Below, piece by piece: positions 8,161-17,212 of a stretch of 32,443 nucleotides of DNA. The notes below the pieces were generated by a model. It did not search any database, was not told the DNA's origin, and saw only the letters and a program-made list of their open reading frames with translations. Both the position numbers and the translations under genes were made by a program. How positions within the stretch are numbered: position 1 is the first letter of the stretch; every line of letters begins with the position of its first letter. The stretch comes from Vreelandella stevensii S18214. Its GTDB lineage: Bacteria; Pseudomonadota; Gammaproteobacteria; Pseudomonadales; Halomonadaceae. The stretch covers positions 1 to 32,443 of the forward strand of contig NZ_AJTS01000004.1 in NCBI RefSeq assembly GCF_000275725.1, given 5' to 3'.

Positions 8161-9138
8161 GTGCTTGCCGAATTTGATTTGATTCGACGTTTCTTCATGT
8201 CGCCGCAGGAGGCGAAAGCGACGGATGGCGTTGCCCTGGGATGCGGCGATGATGCCACCTTACTGCTGCCCCAAGCGGGGCAGCAGCTCGTGGTCAGTGT
8301 GGATACCTCCGTGGTAGACGTGCACTTTCCCCATGATGCGCCTGCCCATGCGGTCGGCCATCGCGCCTTGGCCGTGGCGCTCAGCGACCTGGCGGCCATG
8401 GGGGCACGCTCCCGCTGGTGCTTGATGGCGCTGACCCTCGACCAGCGTGCGTTCCCCGGCAGTGCGGCCGCCGAGGCGTGGCTATCGGGCTATGCCGATG
8501 GCTTCCATGACCTGTGCCGTCGGCATGAGACCACGCTGGCGGGGGGCGATGTCACCGCAGGAGCGCTGAGCATAGCCGTGACGGTGATGGGCGAAGTGCC
8601 CTCCGGTGAAGCATTGACCCGCTCCGGGGCTCGTGTCGGCGATGTGATTGCCGTCACGGGCGCTTTGGGCGGTGGTGCGGGCGGGCTAGCGCTGTGGCAA
8701 CAGGGTGAAAGAGACATGCAGCACCCGTTGCTCCAGCGCTATCTGTTGCCCCAGCCACGCCTGGCGGCGGGTGTTGCCCTGCGTGGCCTGGCCAGCGCAG
8801 CGCTGGATATCTCCGATGGCCTGCTGGCGGATCTCACGCATCTTTGTGAAGCATCTCAAGTGGGGGCTTCGCTTGAGGCCGAGCAACTGCCGCTGGCGGA
8901 AGGGCTGGAAGCCTGTCTGGGCGCGCAAGCAGCCCAGCGGGCAGCGCTTTCCGGAGGCGACGACTATGAGCTGCTGGTCACGCTGCCCCCTGCGCACGTT
9001 TCCCTGGCCAGGCAACGGCTGGCAGAGCAGGGGACCGCGCTCAGCGTGATTGGCCAGTGCACCGATACGCCTGGCATCACCGGCGTGGCGCCGTTGGCCG
9101 AGTCGGGCTGGCAGCACTTTCGTGGGGGTGTTCAATGA
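8161..9138 (+). CDS. thiL: Thiamine-monophosphate kinase
   Basis: 325 residues of the PurM-like superfamily. ThiL phosphorylates thiamine phosphate to thiamine diphosphate, the active cofactor, using ATP. Motifs are GCGDDATLL (28-36, metal and nucleotide binding), SDLAAMGA (75-82), GGDVT (128-132) and the later LDISDGLLADL. The start is GTG at 8161, with AGGGG five bases upstream, giving the family-typical N-terminus (LAEFDLIRRFF). The stop overlaps the pgpA ATG. It is separated from nusB by 34 bp but in the same direction, so probably in the same operon. Confidence 0.95.
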   Translation: MLAEFDLIRRFFMSPQEAKATDGVALGCGDDATLLLPQAGQQLVVSVDTSVVDVHFPHDAPAHAVGHRALAVALSDLAAMGARSRWCLMALTLDQRAFPGSAAAEAWLSGYADGFHDLCRRHETTLAGGDVTAGALSIAVTVMGEVPSGEALTRSGARVGDVIAVTGALGGGAGGLALWQQGERDMQHPLLQRYLLPQPRLAAGVALRGLASAALDISDGLLADLTHLCEASQVGASLEAEQLPLAEGLEACLGAQAAQRAALSGGDDYELLVTLPPAHVSLARQRLAEQGTALSVIGQCTDTPGITGVAPLAESGWQHFRGGVQ

Positions 9139-9608
9139 ACCGTGCACCGGCCAGTGTCTGGCGACGCCCCACTCACTTCTTCGCCTTTGGCCTGGGGAGT
9201 GGCACCGTGCCCTGGGCGCCTGGCACCTTCGGCACGCTGGCGGCGATTCCCTTCTATTGGATGCTGGCGGCCCTGCCGCTGGCCTGGTATCTCAGTATCG
9301 TGTTCGTGGCCTTCATCGTCGGTGTCTGGCTATGCGATAAAACCTCCCATGACCTGGGGGTGCACGACCACTCCGGCATTGTCTGGGACGAGTTCGTCGG
9401 TTACTGGATCACCATGGCCGCGGTGCCCTTTTCCTGGGAAGCTGCCCTCTGGGGGTTCATCGTCTTTCGTATTTTCGATGTGTTCAAGCCCTGGCCCATC
9501 CGTTGGGCCGACCGCCGAGTGGCGGGGGGCTTTGGCATCATGATCGACGACGTCATGGCAGGCATCTACGCCTGGAGTACCATGCACTTATGGTTCTGGC
9601 TCCACTAG
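9135..9608 (+). CDS. pgpA: Phosphatidylglycerophosphatase A
   Basis: 157 residues, inner membrane. PgpA removes the phosphate from phosphatidylglycerol phosphate to give phosphatidylglycerol. Family motifs are GSGTVPWAPGTFGT (21-34), GIVWDEFVGYW (81-91), FRIFDVFKPWPI (111-122) and GGFGIMIDDVMAG (131-143), with hydrophobic membrane segments between them. The ATG at 9135, overlapping the thiL stop and preceded by a G-rich ribosome site, gives the expected N-terminus; an upstream in-frame start inside thiL would add 26 unrelated residues. It is the last clear gene of the nrdR-rib-nusB-thiL run. Confidence 0.95.
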   Translation: MNRAPASVWRRPTHFFAFGLGSGTVPWAPGTFGTLAAIPFYWMLAALPLAWYLSIVFVAFIVGVWLCDKTSHDLGVHDHSGIVWDEFVGYWITMAAVPFSWEAALWGFIVFRIFDVFKPWPIRWADRRVAGGFGIMIDDVMAGIYAWSTMHLWFWLH

Positions 9609-9663
9609 TCGACGCCCGATAGCAGGCGCTGCGCTTTGTCAGGAGGCCATACAAGGAGATAGC

Positions 9664-10917
9664 ATGCGCAAGGAACGTTTAATCGTGCCCATCCTCTCGG
9701 TGATTGCCGTGATATGGATGGTCGCGCAACTGCTATCGAGCATCCTGTTCGAACGGAGCCTGCGTCAGGGGCTGGAAGACCTGGAAGCCCGAGGAGAGTG
9801 GCGAGTAGAGCGTTTGGATAGCCGTCAGGGCTGGTTGACATCACGCGGGCAACTGGTGCTGTCGCCCTTATTGGGCCGCCCTTGGCAGTTGGAGCTGACC
9901 TACGACGCCCGCCATGGATTGCTGTCTACCGATGTGCAGGGCACTCTGCTACCCCGGCTGGACAATGTGCTGCAAAAGGCCGTGGGCGATGTGTCTGCAC
10001 CTTCTGTGCCGCGTTGGCAGGGTCGCTATCAAACCCTGAGCGGTCGCACCGAGCTGCGGCTGGCGCTGGCCCCCTTCGTGATTCAGCAGAATGGCCGTGA
10101 GTTGGAGGTGCGGGGGGCTCGCGTGCGCCTGGAGGGCATGTTTGGCGACTGGCGCTTGCGGGGGTTGTTCGACCAGTTGACGCTGACCGATGGCTTGTCC
10201 CAATTGACGCTGGGGCCCACCACCCTGGAAAGCCGCTACACCTACATCGACGATGCCTACCACTTCACCCAGCGTGACCACCTGCGCATCGACCGCCTGT
10301 CGATGCACTATCCTGCCTACGATATCCAGATCACCCCGCTGGATCTCTACAGCCAGATGACCCTGGATGAAACCGAGCTGAGCATTCAGGGAGAGCTGGT
10401 GCTGGGCGAGGTGCTGGTGCCCAGCGAAGCGCCGGAGACACCGCTGTTGAGGGGCCGTGTCGCGGCCGAACTGTCGCGGCTGAACGGTGATGCCGTGCGA
10501 CAGGTGATCCGTCGGCTGCGCCAGGAAGCTGCCTGGGGGGATGCCGCGCTGCCCATGGCCGAAGGGCTGCTGGCGCGGCTGGAACCTGATCTGCTGCAAA
10601 TATTGAGCGACTCTCCACGGCTCGATGTCATCACCATCGAACTCGATAGCCCGCTGCTCGGCCTGCAAGTTGCCGCAGACGGGGCGCTGTTTTTCGACGG
10701 TCGACAGCTGGATAGATTGCGCGTCGTCTCGCTGGACAAGCCCGAGGAGCAAGCGCGCTGGCGGGCACGTATCGACGGCGACTTCATCTGGCATGACGCG
10801 CCCACCGTGGCAGCGCTATGGCTGGGGCTGCCCCTCGGCACCCGGGAGCTGCAGTTCGACGTGGTGCGCGGCGTCTGGCGCGTCAATGGTCGTCCCATGC
10901 CGACACTGTGGCCGTAA
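9664..10917 (+). CDS. DUF945 (YdgA-like) family protein
   Basis: 417 residues. A single N-terminal hydrophobic segment (about 7-28) suggests an uncleaved anchor or signal, with the rest in the periplasm. The body is rich in alternating beta-type segments (LELTYDARHGLLSTDVQGTL; LRIDRLSMHYPAYDIQITPL), and the overall build fits the YdgA/DUF945 family, of no firmly established function; assignment is by recalled resemblance. AGGAG five bases before ATG 9664 supports the start. It follows pgpA by 55 bp on the same strand and could be read from the same mRNA or its own. Confidence 0.7.
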   Translation: MRKERLIVPILSVIAVIWMVAQLLSSILFERSLRQGLEDLEARGEWRVERLDSRQGWLTSRGQLVLSPLLGRPWQLELTYDARHGLLSTDVQGTLLPRLDNVLQKAVGDVSAPSVPRWQGRYQTLSGRTELRLALAPFVIQQNGRELEVRGARVRLEGMFGDWRLRGLFDQLTLTDGLSQLTLGPTTLESRYTYIDDAYHFTQRDHLRIDRLSMHYPAYDIQITPLDLYSQMTLDETELSIQGELVLGEVLVPSEAPETPLLRGRVAAELSRLNGDAVRQVIRRLRQEAAWGDAALPMAEGLLARLEPDLLQILSDSPRLDVITIELDSPLLGLQVAADGALFFDGRQLDRLRVVSLDKPEEQARWRARIDGDFIWHDAPTVAALWLGLPLGTRELQFDVVRGVWRVNGRPMPTLWP

Positions 10918-10955
10918 CGTTCCACCAATAAGTACGCTGTCAAATGGCGCTCAGG

Positions 10956-10983
10956 GTTGAAGTTTTCCCTGGCTGCCCACATC
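10956..10983 (+). promoter_or_regulatory. Candidate heat-shock (sigma-32-like) promoter upstream of lon
   Basis: In the 149-bp gap before lon, GTTGAA (10956-10961) lies 14 bp upstream of CCCACATC (10976-10983). The sigma-32 pattern is roughly CTTGAA-N13/14-CCCCATnT, so the -35 matches five of six bases and the -10 only in part. Lon genes are commonly heat-shock regulated, which makes the placement sensible. No good sigma-70 alternative was seen in this gap. Confidence 0.3.
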
Positions 10984-11066
10984 CCATTAACCATACGAAG
11001 CGGCGACAGTGACGGGCAAGCCCCTTGCTGGTCATTGCTGCTGGTTACTGTTGATGGGGAGGGCGC

Positions 11067-13538
11067 ATGAGCGACCAGGATTACGACCGCGATCACGAAC
11101 ACCTCGATTGGCTCGCCGCAGGCGAGCATTCGGACCGTCACCAAGAACACCACGCAGAACACCAGAACGAAAACGATCACCGCTCGGATGGTGAGCGCAC
11201 CCATTCACTGGTGCCTGCCAGCGACATGCTGCCCGAGCGTATCTATCTGCTGCCAATTCACAACCGCCCGTTCTTTCCCGCCCAGGTACAGCCTCTGGTG
11301 ATCAATCGTGAGCGCTGGGAAGAGACCATGCGCCGCGTTGGCAACACGCCACATCACACCATTGGAGTAGCGTTCGTCGGAGAACAAGGGGTGCACTCCC
11401 TGGATCATGACGGCTTCCCCGAGATCGGGACGGCCGTCAAGGTGCACAAGCTGAAGAGCGAAGAGCAGCAGATTCAGTTCATCGCCCAAGGCCTTCAGCG
11501 TTTCAAGATCCAGCGCTGGCTCTCCAAGGAGCCGCCCTATCTGGTGGAAGTGACCTACCCGAAAGAGCCGGTCAATGCCGAGGATGAAGAGACCCGGGCC
11601 TACGCCATGGCGATCATCAACGGCATCAAGGAGCTGCTGCCCATCAACCCGCTGTACGGGGAGGAGTTGAAGCACTACCTCAATCGGTTCAGCCCCCATC
11701 AGCCTGGGCCGCTCACCGATTTTGCCGCTGCCATCACCTCGGCGAAAGGCCCTGAATTGCAGGACGTGCTGGCCACGCTGCCCGTAGCGGAGCGTATGCA
11801 CAAGGTGCTGCCGCTGCTGCGCAAGGAGATCGACGTTGCCCAGCTGCAAAGCGAAATCAGCGAGCAGGTCAACGCGCAGATGCAGGAGCGCCAGCGTGAA
11901 TTCTTCCTGCGTGAACAGTTGAAGGTGATTCAGCGCGAGCTGGGTATCTCCAAGGGCGACCGCGAAAACGACGTGGATACGTTCAGGAATCGCCTGGCGT
12001 CACTGGTGGTGCCGGAGCGCGTTCAGGCCCGCATCGACGAAGAGCTCAACAAGCTCAGCGTGCTGGAAACCGGCTCGCCGGAGTATGGCACCACGCGCAA
12101 CTATCTGGACTGGCTGACATCGCTGCCCTGGGGCGTCACCAGCCAGGACAAGCTGGATCTCGGCCATGCCCGCGCGGTGCTGGACCGAGACCACGATGGC
12201 CTGAAAGACGTCAAGGAGCGCATCATCGAGTTCCTCGCCGAAGGCACGTTCAAGGGCGATGTGGGGGGCTCCATCGTGCTGCTGGTAGGGCCGCCGGGGG
12301 TGGGCAAGACCTCCATTGGCCGCTCCATTGCCGAGGCGCTGGGGCGTGAGTTCTATCGTTTCTCGGTAGGCGGCATGCGCGACGAAGCCGAGATCAAGGG
12401 CCACCGACGCACCTACATCGGTGCCATGCCCGGCAAGCTGGTGCAGGCGTTCAAGGAAGTGGAAGTTGAAAACCCGGTCATCATGCTCGATGAGATCGAC
12501 AAGCTGGGCCAGTCCTTCCAGGGCGACCCCGCCTCGGCGCTGCTCGAAGTGCTGGACCCCGAGCAGAACGTGGATTTCCTGGACCACTATCTGGACGTAC
12601 GCATGGACCTCTCCAAGGTGCTGTTCGTGTGTACGGCCAATACTCTGGACAGCATCCCGGGCCCGCTGCTGGACCGCATGGAGCAGATCCGCCTGTCCGG
12701 CTACATTGCCGAAGAGAAGCTGGAGATCGCCAAACACCACCTGTGGCCCAAGCTGCTGAAGCGCGACAACCTGCCGAAAAAACGCATCAACCTGACCGAT
12801 GCCGCCCTCAAGCAGGTCATCGATGGCTACGCCCGCGAGGCGGGGGTGCGCCAGTTGGAAAAACAGCTGCACCGCATCGTGCGCAAGGCGGCGGTCAAAC
12901 TCTTGGAAGAGCAGGTAGAAACGGTCAAGATTTCGGTCAAGAACCTGGAAGAGTTCCTGGGCGCGCCGCTCTTCCGCAAGGAGAAAGTGCTCAAGGGCGA
13001 GGGGGTCGTGACCGGCCTGGCCTGGACCTCCATGGGGGGCGCTACGCTGCCCATCGAGGCGGGCAAGATCCATTCTCTGGACCGCGGCTTCAAGCTCACC
13101 GGCAAGCTGGGTGAGGTCATGAAAGAGTCGGCCAATATCGCTTACAGCTACACCTTGGGGCACTTGGCCGAATTCGGTGCCGATGCCGATTTCTTCGACT
13201 CCGCGTTCGTGCATCTGCATGTGCCGGAAGGAGCGACACCCAAGGATGGCCCATCGGCGGGGGTCACCATGACCACGGCGCTGCTCTCGCTGGCCAAGCA
13301 CCAGGCCATCAATCGCCCGCTGGCCATGACCGGGGAGCTAACCCTGACCGGGCAAGTTCTGCCAGTGGGCGGGATACGTGAAAAGGTCATTGCTGCCCGG
13401 CGCAGCGACATCTTCGAAGTGATCCTGCCGGAAGCCAACCGCCGTGATTATGACGAGCTGCCGGAGTACCTGAAAGAAGGCATGACGGTTCATTTCGCCA
13501 ACCGTTACCGTGATGTGGCCAATGTAGTGTTCCGGTAA
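11067..13538 (+). CDS. lon: ATP-dependent Lon protease (AsrA-like paralogue)
   Basis: 823 residues. Lon unfolds and degrades damaged and regulatory proteins in the cytoplasm. Domains: substrate-recognition LON domain (~55-260), coiled-coil region (~265-330), AAA+ module with Walker A GPPGVGKTS at 408-416 and Walker B MLDEID at 473-478, and a protease domain with catalytic Ser730 (KDGPSAG) and Lys773 (GGIREK). The 43-residue Ser-Lys spacing equals that of E. coli Lon. The N-terminal text (LYLLPIHNRPFFPAQ) resembles the second Lon of pseudomonads (AsrA, PA0779 type) rather than the housekeeping copy; this is from memory. Residues 1-46 form an extra tail very rich in His and Asp. GGGAGG lies five bases upstream of ATG 11067. 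A terminator follows at 13598. Confidence 0.95.
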   Translation: MSDQDYDRDHEHLDWLAAGEHSDRHQEHHAEHQNENDHRSDGERTHSLVPASDMLPERIYLLPIHNRPFFPAQVQPLVINRERWEETMRRVGNTPHHTIGVAFVGEQGVHSLDHDGFPEIGTAVKVHKLKSEEQQIQFIAQGLQRFKIQRWLSKEPPYLVEVTYPKEPVNAEDEETRAYAMAIINGIKELLPINPLYGEELKHYLNRFSPHQPGPLTDFAAAITSAKGPELQDVLATLPVAERMHKVLPLLRKEIDVAQLQSEISEQVNAQMQERQREFFLREQLKVIQRELGISKGDRENDVDTFRNRLASLVVPERVQARIDEELNKLSVLETGSPEYGTTRNYLDWLTSLPWGVTSQDKLDLGHARAVLDRDHDGLKDVKERIIEFLAEGTFKGDVGGSIVLLVGPPGVGKTSIGRSIAEALGREFYRFSVGGMRDEAEIKGHRRTYIGAMPGKLVQAFKEVEVENPVIMLDEIDKLGQSFQGDPASALLEVLDPEQNVDFLDHYLDVRMDLSKVLFVCTANTLDSIPGPLLDRMEQIRLSGYIAEEKLEIAKHHLWPKLLKRDNLPKKRINLTDAALKQVIDGYAREAGVRQLEKQLHRIVRKAAVKLLEEQVETVKISVKNLEEFLGAPLFRKEKVLKGEGVVTGLAWTSMGGATLPIEAGKIHSLDRGFKLTGKLGEVMKESANIAYSYTLGHLAEFGADADFFDSAFVHLHVPEGATPKDGPSAGVTMTTALLSLAKHQAINRPLAMTGELTLTGQVLPVGGIREKVIAARRSDIFEVILPEANRRDYDELPEYLKEGMTVHFANRYRDVANVVFR

Positions 13539-13597
13539 CCTGGAGTATGGCTATGTAATGACTTGGTGTGTCACGTGACGTCAAACCTTGCGATTAG

Positions 13598-13625
13598 CGC
13601 CGCTCTTTGAAGAGCGGCGTTTTTT
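13598..13625 (+). terminator. Intrinsic terminator after lon
   Basis: A perfect 10-bp stem (CGCCGCTCTT / AAGAGCGGCG) with a two-base loop is followed by six T. It ends the lon transcript and lies directly before the truncated chemoreceptor frame. Confidence 0.93.
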
Positions 13626-13627
13626 AT

Positions 13628-14632
13628 ATGACCTTCCAGATTGCCGCAGGTAACCTGGCCGCCCGCGAACGCCGACAAAGCAACGATGAGCTGGGAGAGC
13701 TGCTCTATTCGCTGGACACCATGCGTTTCAGCCTTTCCAGTATCGTCAGCGAGGTCGAAAACCGAGTGGCGGTGGTGACGCCTGCGATTCAGCAGATCGC
13801 CGCTGAGAACGAGGAGCTAGCATCGCGTACCGAGCAACAGGCCTCCTCGCTGCAGCAAACGGCCTCCAGCATGGAAGAGATGACCTCTACCGTGCAGCAG
13901 AATACCGACAACGCGCGCCAGGCCACCGAGCTCGCGCAGCAGAATGCCCACAGCACTCAGGAAACCCGCCAGCAAATGGAGCAGTTGGTGGAGCGCATGC
14001 AGCGCATTGCCCAGCGCGCCGAGAAGATGACCGAGATGATCGGCGTGATTGATGGCATTGCCTTCCAGACCAATATCCTGGCGCTGAACGCCTCCGTCGA
14101 GGCCGCCCGAGCTGGGGAGCATGGTCGCGGCTTTGCCGTGGTGGCCAGTGAAGTGCGCACCCTGGCCAGCCGCAGTGCTGATGCTGCCCAGGAAATCCGC
14201 AAGATGATCGACAGCACCACTCAGGAAGTCAGCGGTGGGCGCAGCGCCGTGGAGCAGGCCGAAAGCGCCATCGAGAACGTTGTGCGTCAGGTCAATCAGG
14301 TGAGCGAACTGATGGCCTCGATCAGCACCGCTTCCAGCGAGCAGAGCAGTGGAATCGGCCAGATCAACTCGGCGATTGCAGAGATGGACAACGTCACACA
14401 GCAAAACGCCACCAAGGTGCAGTCCATTGCCGCCTCCGCAGACAACCTGACCCTGGAAGCCTTCGAACTGGCCAACGTGGTCGATGCGTTCCGTCTGGAA
14501 GGTGCCCAGGAAGAGAGTATTGCGGCAGCGCGGGAAAAACTGGCGCGTGTGAAGAAAGCCGTTCCTCAGCAGCCTGATGCGTCGGCACGCCATGCGTTGC
14601 CCCACCAGGACGAGCCTTGGGAAACCTTCTGA
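13628..14632 (+). pseudogene. 5'-truncated methyl-accepting chemotaxis protein
   Basis: The open frame (about 334 codons) begins in mid-HAMP ([10 protein letters not shown]...[13 protein letters not shown]) and continues through methylation helices and the receptor hairpin tip ([36 protein letters not shown]) to a C-terminal EPWETF, a CheR/CheB-docking pentapeptide of the xWxxF type. The sensor domain, both membrane segments and half of HAMP are missing. The first ATG (13628) lies three bases after the lon terminator T-run and has no ribosome-binding site. Most likely it is the remnant of a deleted transmembrane receptor, though the signalling half is uninterrupted. A soluble receptor expressed by read-through is the less likely alternative. 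It is followed by its own terminator. Confidence 0.8.
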
Positions 14633-14680
14633 CGGGGTGCTGTGCTCAGTATCAATGAAAACCCACGATGTGTTTTGCCT

Positions 14681-14707
14681 ATGCCACCCCCGGGTGGCAT
14701 GTTTTTT
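14681..14707 (+). terminator. Intrinsic terminator after the truncated chemoreceptor
   Basis: ATGCCACCC and GGGTGGCAT form a 9-bp stem (14681-14689 / 14692-14700) with a two-base loop, followed by G and six T. It is probably the original terminator of the chemoreceptor gene. Confidence 0.88.
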
Positions 14708-14821
14708 GCCTTTTTTCATGACGACGGCTGCATATCAATGCGCGTCACCAGGTCGGCTTGGTAAAAGGAAGCGCTGGGTCATCGGGCGAAACATGCCTTT
14801 CAAAAAACACAGGGGGACTTC

Positions 14822-15200
14822 ATGAGCACATCTAGCCAGGCAACCCTTGAGCTGACAGACGATCAGGTGCTGATTTCACGCTCCGACCGCCAGGGTAATA
14901 TCACCTACGTCAATCAGACGTTCATTGAAGTAAGCGGCTACTCACAAGCCGAGCTACTGGGCGAACCCCATCATATTTTCCGTGATCCCGAGGTGCCTGC
15001 CCAGGTCTTCAAGAACATGTGGGCCACTCAGGGCTGATTGCCGAAGTGGGCAGCAAGGTCGAAGTGGTCACACCGCAGGTGAAATTCGCCGCTTGATCGA
15101 TACCTCTACTCAGAAAATCGCGGGTGAAGGCCCGTGCCGTGGAAGAATGGAAGACGTTCTGAAGCGGGTGGGGTATTGGATATCGTCTACGTCTAGTCTC
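14822..15200 (+). pseudogene. Broken Aer-like PAS chemoreceptor
   Basis: A good ribosome site (GGGGGA) precedes ATG 14822, and 71 codons encode the start of an Aer-type PAS domain (SDRQGNITYVNQTFIEVSGY; LLGEPHHIFRDPEVPAQVFKNMWAT). A stop follows at 15035-15037. A few bases later, in another frame, short stretches resemble the signalling domain of the same family: AGEIRRLIDTSTQKIA (around 15073-15120) and MEDVLKRVG (around 15149-15175). The rest of the PAS domain, the membrane/HAMP part and most of the signalling domain are gone. This points to a large internal deletion plus frameshifts. The PAS fragment could still be translated as a short peptide. The limits of the second fragment are approximate. 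Confidence 0.72.
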
Positions 15201-15243
15201 AGCGGTTCGCTCATGCCACAATCGAAGACCGCTGGATTCACCT

Positions 15244-15268
15244 GCCCGCCACCTCGTATGTGGCGGGC
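15244..15268. other. 9-bp stem-loop upstream of ilvD
   Basis: GCCCGCCAC (15244-15252) and GTGGCGGGC (15260-15268) form a perfect stem with a 7-base loop, 14 bases before the ilvD Shine-Dalgarno. No T-run follows on either strand. It may be the leftover 3' hairpin of the broken receptor, or a structure in the ilvD leader. Confidence 0.5.
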
Positions 15269-15292
15269 CATGATAAAGACGTAGAGGACACC

Positions 15293-17137
15293 ATGCCCCA
15301 GTATCGCTCCCGTACCACTACCGCTGGCCGCAACATGGCAGGCGCTCGTGCCCTTTGGCGTGCCACCGGCATGAAGGATGACGACTTTCACAAACCGATC
15401 ATCGCGGTAGCCAACTCGTTCACCCAGTTCGTGCCGGGCCATGTGCACCTCAAGGACATGGGCCAGCTGGTCGCCCGCGAAATCGAAAAAGCGGGCGGCG
15501 TCGCCAAAGAGTTCAATACCATCGCCGTAGATGACGGTATCGCCATGGGCCACGACGGCATGCTCTACTCGCTGCCTAGCCGCGATATCATTGCCGACAG
15601 CGTCGAGTATATGTGCAACGCCCACTGTGCCGATGCGCTGGTGTGCATTTCCAACTGCGACAAGATCACCCCCGGAATGCTGATGGCCGCCATGCGGCTC
15701 AATATTCCCGTCATTTTCGTCTCCGGCGGCCCCATGGAAGCTGGCAAGACCAAGCTGCTGAATCACGGCCTGGATCTGGTCGATGCCATGGTCATGGCCG
15801 CAGACGACAGCGTCGACGACGAGACCCTGGCAGAAGTCGAGCGCAGCGCATGCCCCACCTGTGGCAGCTGCTCGGGCATGTTCACCGCCAACTCCATGAA
15901 CTGTTTGATGGAGGCGCTGGGCCTGGCACTTCCCGGTAACGGCACCGTGTTGGCGACCCATGCCGATCGCCGTCGCCTGTTCGAAACGGCGGGCCATCGT
16001 ATCGTCGAGCTGGCCAAGCGTTATTACGAAGGCGAAGAGGCACACCTGCTGCCCCGCGCCATTGGCAACAAGGCCGCCTTCAAGAATGCCATGACCCTGG
16101 ACATCGCCATGGGCGGTTCCACCAATACCATCCTGCACCTGCTGGCGGCGGCTCAAGAGGCAGAAGTCGACTTCACCATGGCGGATATCGACCGCCTTTC
16201 CCGTGAAGTGCCCCAGCTGTGCAAAGTGGCGCCCAATACTCAGAAATACCACATCGAAGACGTGCACCGCGCGGGTGGCATCATGGCCATTCTGGGCGAG
16301 CTGGACCGGGCGGGAGTGCTGGATGCCTCGGTGCCCACCGTGTACGGTGACAGCCTGAAAGCCGCGCTGGACGAGTGGGATATCATGCGCTCGCCCAGTT
16401 CAGAAGTGGTCGAGTTCTTCAAGGCCGGCCCGGGGGGCATTCCGACCCAAACCGCGTTCTCCCAGAGCGCCCGTTGGCCAAGCCTGGATGGCGACCGTGC
16501 CACCGGCTGTATCCGCGACCTGGAGCACGCCTTCTCCCGTGAGGGTGGCCTTGCCGTGCTCTACGGCAACATCGCCCTGGATGGATGTGTGGTCAAGACC
16601 GCTGGTGTAGACGACTCCATCCTGGTATTCGAGGGCAAGGCTCACGTGGTGGAGTCCCAGGATCAGGCAGTGGCCAACGTGCTGGATGGCAAAGTCAAAG
16701 AGGGCGACGTGGTGGTCATCCGCTACGAAGGCCCCAAAGGGGGCCCCGGTATGCAAGAGATGCTGTACCCCACCTCCTACCTGAAATCCAAAGGGCTGGG
16801 CAAGGCGTGCGCGCTGCTGACCGACGGCCGTTTCTCCGGGGGTACCTCGGGTCTGTCGATTGGTCACGTATCACCTGAGGCCGCCGCCGGGGGCGCCATC
16901 GGGCTGGTCGAGCAGGGCGATACCATTCTGATCGATATCCCCAACCGCACCATCAACGTGCAGCTGAGCGATGCCGAGCTGGCCAAGCGCCGCGAGGCCA
17001 TGGAGTCGCGTGGCAAGGACGCCTGGAAGCCCGTCGAGCAGCGCCCACGCAAGGTGACGCCTGCCCTCAAGGCCTATGCCCTGCTGGCCACCTCCGCCGA
17101 CAAGGGCGCAGTACGCGACCTCTCCAAACTGGATTGA
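15293..17137 (+). CDS. ilvD: Dihydroxy-acid dehydratase
   Basis: 614 residues, nearly the same length as E. coli IlvD. It dehydrates the dihydroxy acids of the valine, leucine and isoleucine pathways using an iron-sulfur cluster and Mg2+. Cluster cysteines are visible in [10 protein letters not shown] (C122) and [12 protein letters not shown] (C187-C193). Other signatures are [36 protein letters not shown] and [16 protein letters not shown]. The ATG at 15293 has AGAGGA five bases upstream and yields the family start MPQYRS; an in-frame GTG 33 bases earlier lies in the hairpin and is rejected. It stands alone, away from other ilv genes, and ends in a strong terminator. Confidence 0.97.
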   Translation: MPQYRSRTTTAGRNMAGARALWRATGMKDDDFHKPIIAVANSFTQFVPGHVHLKDMGQLVAREIEKAGGVAKEFNTIAVDDGIAMGHDGMLYSLPSRDIIADSVEYMCNAHCADALVCISNCDKITPGMLMAAMRLNIPVIFVSGGPMEAGKTKLLNHGLDLVDAMVMAADDSVDDETLAEVERSACPTCGSCSGMFTANSMNCLMEALGLALPGNGTVLATHADRRRLFETAGHRIVELAKRYYEGEEAHLLPRAIGNKAAFKNAMTLDIAMGGSTNTILHLLAAAQEAEVDFTMADIDRLSREVPQLCKVAPNTQKYHIEDVHRAGGIMAILGELDRAGVLDASVPTVYGDSLKAALDEWDIMRSPSSEVVEFFKAGPGGIPTQTAFSQSARWPSLDGDRATGCIRDLEHAFSREGGLAVLYGNIALDGCVVKTAGVDDSILVFEGKAHVVESQDQAVANVLDGKVKEGDVVVIRYEGPKGGPGMQEMLYPTSYLKSKGLGKACALLTDGRFSGGTSGLSIGHVSPEAAAGGAIGLVEQGDTILIDIPNRTINVQLSDAELAKRREAMESRGKDAWKPVEQRPRKVTPALKAYALLATSADKGAVRDLSKLD

Positions 17138-17150
17138 TCGGCGTATCTCA

Positions 17151-17178
17151 CAGCCCGCGCAAGCGGGCTGTTTTTTTT
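17151..17178 (+). terminator. Intrinsic terminator after ilvD
   Basis: CAGCCCGC and GCGGGCTG form an 8-bp stem with a GCAA loop, followed by eight T. It leaves only 34 bp before the next gene, which must have a compact promoter or depend on read-through. Confidence 0.93.
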
Positions 17179-17212
17179 GTGGTATATCACCCAACACCTA
17201 TCGAGGAGCGTC

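Noticed and set aside
12000-13301. A 433-codon open frame opposite lon
   Set aside because: An antisense shadow of lon; its composition follows the complementary strand and no motif is recognisable.
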